Source: Deltaproteobacteria bacterium
GTDB taxonomy: Bacteria; UBA10199; JADGCS01
Assembly (NCBI GenBank): GCA_024233595.1
Contig: JACKPK010000004.1
Coordinates: forward strand, 62,001 to 126,000
Direction of reading: 5' to 3'
Length of the DNA stretch: 64,000 nt
Shown: one piece after another, positions 54,528 to 61,434 of the stretch
How positions within the stretch are numbered: position 1 is the first letter of the stretch
Layout of the letters: each line of letters opens with the position of its first letter
Program-made: the position numbers and the translations under genes
Notes under the pieces: generated by a model
Databases searched by the model: none
What the model saw: only the letters and a program-made list of their open reading frames with translations
What the model was told of the DNA's origin: nothing

Positions 54528-55030
54528 ATCCCGACAGCCTGATTTTAAAATACGTGGCGCGGTTTTTGGTGTTCTTCATCAACATCTTTGCTTTTCATAT
54601 TTTTGTGCAAGGGCACAACCAACCTGGTGGCGGTTTTATCGCTGGCCTCATTTCGGCCATCTCTCTCATTTTACTCACCATGAGCCTTGGCTTTAGCGAG
54701 GCAAAACGTGTGATCCGATTTGACTCGGCATTTTTAGCGGCCTTAGGATTGGTCATGGCTTATGCCACATCCATCGCTCCCAGTTTTTTTGGCGTGGAAT
54801 TCCTAAACCATAACTTCTGGCATGTGCACATTCCCTTTTTAGGAGACTGGCATGTTGGCACCCCTTTCTTTTTTGATCTTGGTGTTTATCTGGTGGTGGT
54901 TGGGGTCACCAGCAAAATCATCATTTGTTTATCCTTCCTTGCTTACGAACAAAAAGAAGCGTGTCTAGATCCTTTAAAATTGCGTTTTGAACTCACCGAA
55001 AACAACACAGAACAAAAGGAGGACGCGTGA
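54524..55030 (+). CDS. mnhB: Na+/H+ antiporter subunit B
   Basis: 168 residues, the MnhB domain with four membrane segments. FLVFFINIFAFHIFVQGHNQPGGGFIAGLI is the family signature. A longer loop near the middle (PFLGDWHVGTPFFFDLGVY) is also conserved. ATG overlaps the mnhA stop (ATGA), with AGGAGG upstream, and the 3' end overlaps mnhC by 4 bases. Part of the membrane core of the antiporter complex. Confidence 0.93.
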   Translation: MNPDSLILKYVARFLVFFINIFAFHIFVQGHNQPGGGFIAGLISAISLILLTMSLGFSEAKRVIRFDSAFLAALGLVMAYATSIAPSFFGVEFLNHNFWHVHIPFLGDWHVGTPFFFDLGVYLVVVGVTSKIIICLSFLAYEQKEACLDPLKLRFELTENNTEQKEDA

Positions 55031-55371
55031 ACCTCATCATCGCGATCATGACTGCCCTTCTTTTTGGTGCTGGTATTTATTTGGTGCTGGAACAGAAATT
55101 ATTAAAAATATTATTTGGTCTTTCGCTGCTGACTCACGCGGGTAATCTTTTCATCTTGTCAGTCTCTGGAGACCCCACAGGAAAAATCGCCCCCATCATT
55201 AAAAACACCGCGCAAGCTCCTTACGTAGACCCCTTGCCCCAGGCTCTGATTTTAACAGCCATTGTGATTGGCTTTGGTGTTTCCGCCTATTTTGTTGTCC
55301 TTATTTTTAGATTCTTCCGCGAAGAAAACGAAACCAGTTTAGAAGAGGTTTTTACAAACAATGAGCGCTAA
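55027..55371 (+). CDS. mnhC: Na+/H+ antiporter subunit C
   Basis: 114 residues, a NuoK-like subunit with three membrane helices. ALLFGAGIYLVLEQKLLKILFGLSLLTHAGNLFIL and DPLPQALILTAIVIGFGVSAYFVVL are the recognisable segments. Starts with GTG at 55027 after AGGAGGAC and overlaps mnhB and mnhD, so all three are coupled. Confidence 0.93.
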   Translation: MNLIIAIMTALLFGAGIYLVLEQKLLKILFGLSLLTHAGNLFILSVSGDPTGKIAPIIKNTAQAPYVDPLPQALILTAIVIGFGVSAYFVVLIFRFFREENETSLEEVFTNNER

Positions 55372-56863
55372 CATTGCCATTCTGCCTATCTTTTTGCCTT
55401 TCTGCATCGCCTTGCTCTTTCTTGTGTGGCGATCAACAAACGCGTTACGAAGAACCGTGGCGGGCTCGTTGGCATTATTGCTTTTTGCTTTGAGCCTAAA
55501 AATCACCCACCAGGTTTATGTCTCTGACATCATCGTCCTTAAAGTGGGTGGGTGGCAGCCTCCTTTTGGCATTGCGCTCACAATCGATTTATTCAGTGCC
55601 ATCATGCTTTGCCTGAGCACCTTAACAGCTTTCTTTTGCCTGTTGCATTCTTTCACGAGCACAAAACAAAAAAACGAAAACGTCTTGTACCTGCCCTTGT
55701 TTTTCTTTTTGCTAACCGGCATCAACATGGCTTTTGCTACGGGCGACTTATTTAATCTTTTTGTGTCCTTTGAAGTCATGTTGATTTCTTCGTACGCTTT
55801 GATGACCTTAGAGGCTAAAGGAAAAGACGTTAAGTTTGCGTTCTCTTACATCACCATCAACTTGATCGGCAGCACTCTGTTTTTATTAGGTGCTGCGCTG
55901 TTGTACGCCCACACAGGCACATTAAACTACGCGGACATCGCGCAAAAATCACAAGACCTAGCGCAAACACCTTATTTTCAAATCACGGCAACAATCTTGT
56001 TTTTTGTTTTTGCGATCAAAGCCGGCATGTTCCCTCTTTATTACTGGTTACCAAAAAGCTACCCAGTGTTGAGTTTTTCGAGCGCAGGTTTTTTTGGCGG
56101 CATGCTCACCAAGGTTGGGGTTTACGCTATTCTCCGCTTATTTTGCACAATCTTGCCACACAACATGAATTTCTTGCACAACTTCTTATTGTATTTTGCT
56201 GTCCCCACCATGATTTTCGGTGTGCTTGGCGCCGTGGCACAAAGTAGCATCAAACGCATTTTGTCTTATCACATCATCAGCCAGGTCGGCTTCATGTTAC
56301 TCGCCATCGGTTTTTTCACACCGCTTGGCATCACAGCCGCCATTCTTTACATCATTCACCACATTCTGGTGAAAGCCTCTTTGTTTTTAATCGGCGGCCT
56401 TGCCGAAAAAGTCTGCGGCACAGATGAGCTCGAAGACATGGGTGGTCTGTGGCGATTCACCCCCATCATCGGCATTTTATTTTTGTTTCAAGCTTTGTCA
56501 CTAGCCGGCATCCCGCCACTCAGTGGTTTTTGGGGCAAGTACCTTATCCTAGTGGTTGCGGTCGCCGAAAAACATTATGCCTTTGCGTTCTTTTCGTTAC
56601 TTGCCAGTGTGTTGACTTTAATGAGCATGCTCAAAATTTGGTTAGGGGCTTTCTGGAAACCCGCGGTTAAAAAACCACAGGATTTAAAATTAGATTCTTG
56701 GCAAGTTGGTGCCGCGGTTCTTGCCCTTATGGTTTGCTGCTCACTGGTCATTGGTTTGGGTGTGGGGCATTTTTATGAGCTGGCGCAACAAGCTTCTGAT
56801 CAACTCCTGGATCAAAGCCATTACATTGAAGCTGTTTTGGCTCTTGAAGGAGCAACACCATGA
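55361..56863 (+). CDS. mnhD: Na+/H+ antiporter subunit D
   Basis: 500 residues, a NuoM/N-like proton channel subunit with 14 or so helices. GDLFNLFVSFEVMLISSYALM, AIKAGMFPLYYWLPKSYPVLS with its Lys, and AGIPPLSGFWGKYLIL identify MnhD. It overlaps mnhC by 11 bases and mnhE by 4 bases. It provides the second proton path of the complex. Confidence 0.95.
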   Translation: MSANIAILPIFLPFCIALLFLVWRSTNALRRTVAGSLALLLFALSLKITHQVYVSDIIVLKVGGWQPPFGIALTIDLFSAIMLCLSTLTAFFCLLHSFTSTKQKNENVLYLPLFFFLLTGINMAFATGDLFNLFVSFEVMLISSYALMTLEAKGKDVKFAFSYITINLIGSTLFLLGAALLYAHTGTLNYADIAQKSQDLAQTPYFQITATILFFVFAIKAGMFPLYYWLPKSYPVLSFSSAGFFGGMLTKVGVYAILRLFCTILPHNMNFLHNFLLYFAVPTMIFGVLGAVAQSSIKRILSYHIISQVGFMLLAIGFFTPLGITAAILYIIHHILVKASLFLIGGLAEKVCGTDELEDMGGLWRFTPIIGILFLFQALSLAGIPPLSGFWGKYLILVVAVAEKHYAFAFFSLLASVLTLMSMLKIWLGAFWKPAVKKPQDLKLDSWQVGAAVLALMVCCSLVIGLGVGHFYELAQQASDQLLDQSHYIEAVLALEGATP

Positions 56864-57366
56864 ACCTTTTATTTTTAAACATTGCACTGGCAACAGTTTG
56901 GTGGTTGCTTTCGACGCCTCCCGAAGCCTCTGATCTTTTTGTGGGCTTTGTTCTGGGTTTTTTCCTTGTCGCTGTCTTGGGAAAAATTTTGGAATTCAAG
57001 CAAAGAGAAGGCGATCAAAAATCAAAATTCAATTACCCTCGCAAAACCATTGCCTTGCTTTACTTTTGCCTGTGGTTTTTTAAAGAATTCATCAAATCAA
57101 ATTTAAAAATCTTGTGGGCGGTGTGGACCAAACCCATCAGTAAAATACAGCCTCATCTTTTTCAGATTGATGTGACACCTTTATCCACTTTTGAAATTGT
57201 CATGCTGTCAAACTGCATCACACTCACACCTGGCACAACAACAGTGAGCGTGGGAGAAGACGAAACAACGCTTTTGGTTCATGCTTTTGATGGCGAGAAC
57301 ACTCAAGACGAAAAAGACAGCATCGATGTATTAACCAAAAACATTTTACGATTCACACGGGCTTAA
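56860..57366 (+). CDS. mnhE: Na+/H+ antiporter subunit E
   Basis: 168 residues: two N-terminal helices (ATVWWLLSTPPEASDLFVGFVLGFFLVAVLG) and a third before the cytoplasmic domain. The family segment TFEIVMLSNCITLTPGTTTVSV is present. The ATG overlaps the mnhD stop. Required for assembly of the Mrp complex in known systems. Confidence 0.93.
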   Translation: MNLLFLNIALATVWWLLSTPPEASDLFVGFVLGFFLVAVLGKILEFKQREGDQKSKFNYPRKTIALLYFCLWFFKEFIKSNLKILWAVWTKPISKIQPHLFQIDVTPLSTFEIVMLSNCITLTPGTTTVSVGEDETTLLVHAFDGENTQDEKDSIDVLTKNILRFTRA

Positions 57367-57370
57367 AACT

Positions 57371-57679
57371 ATGACCAATTTGAGCATCACAATCTGTTCG
57401 ATCATGTTATTTGTGGGGATCCTATTCGCAGTTATCCGTCTTTACAAAGGACCTCGGCTTGTTGACCGCGTCATGAGTCTAGATGGCATTGCGGTTTGCG
57501 TTGTGGGTTTCATGGTTCTCGAAATGCTCAAGACCCAACAGGTCTTTTACATCGATTTGATTTTGGTGTTTTCTTTACTGAATTTCATGGGGGTTGTGGC
57601 CTTTGTGTTTTACCTAAACAAAGATTACAAACCCAAAGGCTCCAAAGAATTTCCCGAAGAAGGAGGACGCCTTGACTGA
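57371..57679 (+). CDS. mnhF: Na+/H+ antiporter subunit F
   Basis: 102 residues, three membrane helices. IRLYKGPRLVDRVMSLDGIAVCVVGFMVL is the family pattern with the conserved Asp. It follows mnhE by 4 bases and overlaps mnhG by 8. Confidence 0.92.
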   Translation: MTNLSITICSIMLFVGILFAVIRLYKGPRLVDRVMSLDGIAVCVVGFMVLEMLKTQQVFYIDLILVFSLLNFMGVVAFVFYLNKDYKPKGSKEFPEEGGRLD

Positions 57680-57986
57680 ACTCTTTGCCAATTTCTTTCT
57701 CTTGTATGGGGCGTTTTTAATTTTATCGACCACACTTGGTATGATGCGCCTGCCCGATATTTATTGCCGCTCGCATGCCTTGGCAAAATCAATGCCGCTT
57801 GGTGTGAACTCCATGCTCATTGGGCTTTGGGTTCACATGGACCTTTACCACTCTTCTGGCTTTAAAGTTTTTTTGGCCATTCTGTTTCAAGTCATCAGCA
57901 TCCCGGTTGCGGGTCACGTGATGGCCTTGCTCGCCTACCGCAAAGGTGTGCCAAGGCATAACGAACGCGAAATTGACATTTACTGA
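57672..57986 (+). CDS. mnhG: Na+/H+ antiporter subunit G
   Basis: 104 residues with three helices; GMMRLPDIYCRSHALAKSMPLGVNSMLIGLW is the MnhG signature. It starts with TTG at 57672 after GGAGGA. Last gene of the operon; one base separates its stop from the end of the convergent ArsC/Spx-like gene. Confidence 0.92.
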   Translation: MTELFANFFLLYGAFLILSTTLGMMRLPDIYCRSHALAKSMPLGVNSMLIGLWVHMDLYHSSGFKVFLAILFQVISIPVAGHVMALLAYRKGVPRHNEREIDIY

Positions 57987-57987
57987 T

Positions 57988-58344
57988 TCAACTTGCCCAA
58001 GTTTTTTTGAACAGATCCTCTTTAAAACCCACCGTGACTTTGGCGCCATCAATCACAATCGGGCGTTTCACAAGACGACCATTGCTCGCCAATAAATCAA
58101 TTGCCTCGTCCTGACTCAATGTCGGCAATTTATCTTTCATGTTGAGCTCGCGGTACTGCACTCCTGATTTATTGAAGAGATCTTTTAGCGCATACTCCCC
58201 TGATTTGAGGATTTTTTTGAGCTCCGTTTTGCTGGGCGGGGTCTCTGTGATGTCGACCTCTTTAAAGCTGACATCGTACTGACCCAAAGCCTTTTTGGCC
58301 TTTTGGCAGGTGCTGCATTTGGCGTATCCATAATAAGTGACCAT
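57988..58344 (-). CDS. ArsC/Spx-family thioredoxin-fold protein
   Basis: 118 residues of the arsenate reductase-like (ArsC/YffB/Spx) family. CSTCQKAKKALGQY carries a CxxC near the N-terminus, followed by FKEVDITETPPSKTELKKIL and the cis-Pro region LVKRPIVIDGAKVTVGFKED. The start at 58344 is supported by GGAGAAGGA seven bases upstream; a more distant start at 58392 would overlap the palindrome at 58379-58405. Family members reduce arsenate or act as RNA polymerase-binding regulators; which applies is unclear. A sigma-type TATATT lies beyond the palindrome, so the palindrome could be its operator. Confidence 0.85.
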   Translation of the reverse strand: MVTYYGYAKCSTCQKAKKALGQYDVSFKEVDITETPPSKTELKKILKSGEYALKDLFNKSGVQYRELNMKDKLPTLSQDEAIDLLASNGRLVKRPIVIDGAKVTVGFKEDLFKKTWAS

Positions 58345-58378
58345 GATTTTGTCCTTCTCCGTTATTTTTGAATGAACT

Positions 58379-58405
58379 AAAAGTACGTACAAGATACGTA
58401 CTTTT
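58379..58405. repeat. GTACGTA palindrome between ArsC-like and acidic-protein genes
   Basis: AAAAGTACGTA (58379-58389) and TACGTACTTTT (58395-58405) are perfect 11-base arms with a 5-base centre. It is related to the elements at 1593-1621 and 32625-32662 but lacks their AAATCTCCTG flank. The rest of 58345-58591 is very AT-rich with TATAAT at 58412-58417. Confidence 0.7.
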
Positions 58406-58591
58406 TAGAAATATAATGATAAATATTTGTTTTTACTTATTTATTTTGAATTCCTTGTTCAGACCTATTTGCCACCACTTTTATTTTTTTGGCGTATTCA
58501 AGATCTGTGGTTTTTTTTAAAAAAAATACGACTGACCTAGCAACATTTAAATCAATTGTTCGATAACAAAGCTAGCAATTGGAGAATTTTT

Positions 58592-59554
58592 ATGAGTGAA
58601 ATCAACGCAAGCAAACCAGAACCCAGCATGGATTTTGGCACCATCAACGTCGAATTTTCAACAGCACAAAGCCTGGTCAACGCCAAAACACGCGAACAAG
58701 TTGCTGAATCAATCGACCACATGGGTCGCGTCAAAGAAAACGCGATCATCCTGACTGATGCCAACAACAATGGTTTTTTTGATACAGACGATTATGCTCA
58801 AATTGGTCAAGCAGATGGCAAAACCAAGCTTGCTGTCTACAAAAAAAGTGGTCATGACATCTTAGGCATGGTCGGTTTTTTTAATGAAATCAAAAACGGC
58901 GACCAAGAAATCGCTTATTTTTCTAAACCGATTCCTGCAGAGCAAGTAGGCGAAGACAACATGGTTGAAGCGGGCATTTATATTTATGCCAAGCACGACT
59001 CACGTCAATTCAATTTAGAAATTGGACGCACCTCTGAATTCTGGCGTAGCATGAAATTTTTTCAAGTCGGCAAAGTCAAAGAAGTTTATAGCGATGGTAA
59101 ATTAGCTGACAGTTTGTACAGCGATTCCGAAGACCGTCGTATTTGGGATCAAGGAAGCGACGTGATCCTCGTCAACGATGTGGAAAAACGCATTCAAGAA
59201 ATTAAATGTCCCGAAATCACGTCTAACAAAAAAACTGAAATGCAAGAGCAAGCCGATCAGCAAAGAAAATGCATGGCCGAAAAAATTGAGCTAATGGGTG
59301 AAGCACAAATGGCTTACGGCGAGTATCTAGAAACTCTTTCGCAACCTATTGGCGACTTCCAAAACAGCACAGAACTCTTAGAAGTTTTTAATCGTCTCGA
59401 GAATGCTGAAAAAGTTGAAGACATTCCTAATCCTGCAGAACTTCTGTCTTTAGCTAAAGCAGCTCAATCTCACCGACAATCAGAAGCTTTTAAAAATTAT
59501 TTGAGCAAAGTTCTTAAAATAGACGCTAAAAAGACCGACGATTCAGAAAAATAA
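58592..59554 (+). CDS. Acidic cytoplasmic protein with an EF-hand-like loop, unknown function
   Basis: 320 residues. No signal peptide. Near the N-terminus TDANNNGFFDTDDYAQIG has the Asp/Asn spacing of a calcium-binding loop (D-x-N-x-N-G-x-F-D-x-x-D). The middle part is mixed alpha/beta with NLEIGRTSEFWRSMKFFQVG, and the C-terminal third is helical and Gln/Glu-rich. The ATG at 58592 has GGAG eight bases before it; ATG 58556 lies upstream of that site and is rejected. A strong terminator follows at 59584. I do not recognise a family; calcium binding is a hypothesis. Confidence 0.65.
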   Translation: MSEINASKPEPSMDFGTINVEFSTAQSLVNAKTREQVAESIDHMGRVKENAIILTDANNNGFFDTDDYAQIGQADGKTKLAVYKKSGHDILGMVGFFNEIKNGDQEIAYFSKPIPAEQVGEDNMVEAGIYIYAKHDSRQFNLEIGRTSEFWRSMKFFQVGKVKEVYSDGKLADSLYSDSEDRRIWDQGSDVILVNDVEKRIQEIKCPEITSNKKTEMQEQADQQRKCMAEKIELMGEAQMAYGEYLETLSQPIGDFQNSTELLEVFNRLENAEKVEDIPNPAELLSLAKAAQSHRQSEAFKNYLSKVLKIDAKKTDDSEK

Positions 59555-59583
59555 TTTAAACTTTCCTTTCGAACGAACACTTG

Positions 59584-59627
59584 AACCCCAAAGCCGAGAA
59601 GCTACCGGCTTTGGGGTTTCTTTTTTT
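59584..59627 (+). terminator. Rho-independent terminator
   Basis: AACCCCAAAGCCG (59584-59596), a 9-base loop, CGGCTTTGGGGTT (59606-59618) and a T-rich run to 59627. The 13-base-pair stem makes it the strongest terminator of the window. It ends the transcript of the acidic-protein gene. Confidence 0.9.
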
Positions 59628-59679
59628 ATTTCTGAATTTTCCGATACCTTTCTTGCTAGGCCTTTGGCATAAGATCATC

Positions 59680-61209
59680 ATGGACTATGTCGATGCTCCT
59701 GAACAATCACAGCAAAAAACTTTACCCAGCAAAAGACACCGCTTCTGGATCACCATAGCTGCCCTCTCGGGACTTTTTCTTTCTGCCTTAGAAATGAACG
59801 TGGTCGGCACCGCGGCACCTTTAATTGTAAAAGACTTAGGCGGCTTTGAATATTTTGGTTGGCTCTTTGCTATTTATTTACTCACCAGCACGCTGGCCAT
59901 GCCCTTTTGGGGACGCGCGTGTGACCATTGGGGACGATCAGCAACATTTCAAGCCGCTCTCGGTTTTTTTATGCTGGGGTCGGTTGTTTGTGCGTTAGCG
60001 CCGTCATTTTGGATTCTTGTCATCGGGCGAGCCATACAAGGCTTAGGGTCTGGCGGGCTCTTGCCCATTAGTTTTACGCTTGTGACAGACGTGCACGACA
60101 TGAAAACCCGCACCAAGTTACAAGCCGTGCTTTCTGGCATTTGGGGAATCGCCAATGCTTTGGGCCCTTTTTTAGGAGGCTACCTTGCCGAAACCCTGAG
60201 CTGGCGATTGATTTTTTGGTTCAATCTTTTTCCTGGCCTGGCGTCCTCTGTTCTCACGTATAAATTTTTCTCTGTGATTCGCTGGGAAAAAACCGAATTC
60301 AAACTTGGACCATGGAGCTTTTTGCTTTCGATCGGTTTTGTCACCCCTTTGGTGGTCGCCGCCTCACTCAAAAACCCAAAACACGCCATCTTAACCGCTT
60401 GCTTTGGTGTGATCATGGCGGTGTTATTTTTCTTACGCGAGTACCGCTCCAAGTGGCCTTTGATCCCCGTTGTCTTGTATAAAAATCGTTTGTTCTTTTT
60501 GAGTTGTTTGTCTGGATTTTTATCAACCACCTTGGTCGTGGGTCTATCAGCTTATTTGCCTTTTTATTTTCAAATGACCCAAAACACCTCGCCCACACTT
60601 TCGGGATTATTGCTTTTGCCTTTCACTGTTTCTTGGTTGCTCTTTAGCGGCGTGAGTGCGCCACTCATGATGCGCATCAGTTACCGCACTCTTGTTGCCT
60701 TGGGCATGAACGCAAGCCTCGCGGGTTGTCTCTTGTTTTTGTATTACTTTGACCAAATGAACATCACACTCTCGTGCGTGGCCACATCTTTAATGGGCGC
60801 AGGCATGGCGTTTAACTTCACAGTTGTGATGATCGCCACACAGTACTCTGTACCACGCAATTTATTAAGCTCAGCCACCTCGGGTATTTTTTGGATTCGC
60901 AACATTGGTGGCGCGGTTGGCACAGCCCTTATGGGTTTGGTCTTGGTTCTCACCACAAAAAATAAAATCGCTGCCATGACATTCCCAGATGCCTTGCTTG
61001 GCGCTAAAGAAAAAATCTTACAAAACCCCGATCTGATCGTGCAAGCTGACACCACCAAAGAACTCTTTGGTAACGCTTTACCACTCATTCAAAAGGCCGT
61101 TGCCGATGGCATCTTCGCTAGCTTCTTGGTGTTTAGCATTGGCATTTTTTTATCGTGGTTCACCATCGCGTTTTTTCCCAAACAAACTCTAAAAGACCAG
61201 CAGACTTAA
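59680..61209 (+). CDS. MFS exporter, DHA2-like (EmrB/QacA type)
   Basis: 509 residues with 14 predicted membrane segments. Motif C-like GIWGIANALGPFLGGYL, motif A-like GRACDHWGRSATFQ and the first-helix motif SALEMNVVGTAAPLIVKDLGG with its Asp/Glu variant identify a proton-driven drug or metabolite exporter. I start it at ATG 59680. An in-frame TTG at 59581 would run through the terminator at 59584-59627 and so is not used. The substrate is unknown. A weaker hairpin terminator follows at 61284. Confidence 0.9.
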   Translation: MDYVDAPEQSQQKTLPSKRHRFWITIAALSGLFLSALEMNVVGTAAPLIVKDLGGFEYFGWLFAIYLLTSTLAMPFWGRACDHWGRSATFQAALGFFMLGSVVCALAPSFWILVIGRAIQGLGSGGLLPISFTLVTDVHDMKTRTKLQAVLSGIWGIANALGPFLGGYLAETLSWRLIFWFNLFPGLASSVLTYKFFSVIRWEKTEFKLGPWSFLLSIGFVTPLVVAASLKNPKHAILTACFGVIMAVLFFLREYRSKWPLIPVVLYKNRLFFLSCLSGFLSTTLVVGLSAYLPFYFQMTQNTSPTLSGLLLLPFTVSWLLFSGVSAPLMMRISYRTLVALGMNASLAGCLLFLYYFDQMNITLSCVATSLMGAGMAFNFTVVMIATQYSVPRNLLSSATSGIFWIRNIGGAVGTALMGLVLVLTTKNKIAAMTFPDALLGAKEKILQNPDLIVQADTTKELFGNALPLIQKAVADGIFASFLVFSIGIFLSWFTIAFFPKQTLKDQQT

Positions 61210-61283
61210 CAATTTAAAACTCCGCTTAACAAAGCCCCACACCAACAAAATCAAAAGCAAAACCCGCGCAACACTTAACCTGT

Positions 61284-61308
61284 CGCCTGATTCATACAGG
61301 CATTTTTT
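61284..61308 (+). terminator. Weak terminator after the MFS gene
   Basis: GCCTG (61284-61288), an 8-base loop, CAGGC (61297-61301), then A and TTTTTT. Short stem but correct T-run. Confidence 0.5.
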
Positions 61309-61405
61309 GCTTATCAAAATGAGAGGATCCTGCACTTTTGGGGGTCTTTCTCCAGAGTCCTTAGAAAGAAACCCTGAAAATCATTACAAAAATTTGATTT
61401 TTTTC

Positions 61406-61421
61406 TGGAACAGCTTTTGCA
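61406..61421 (+). promoter_or_regulatory. Possible sigma-54 promoter of the MopE-type gene
   Basis: TGGAAC AGCTT TTGCA has GG and GC ten bases apart and a perfect -12 box, with one mismatch in -24. Transcription would start about 61432, only 3 bases before the ATG at 61435. That would be an almost leaderless transcript, so either this site is spurious or the start codon lies further down. Confidence 0.3.
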
Positions 61422-61434
61422 CCAATTGGGAGGC

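Noticed and set aside
59581..59679. Earlier TTG start for the MFS gene
   Set aside because: This segment is a strong rho-independent terminator of the preceding gene; the first good start after it is ATG 59680.
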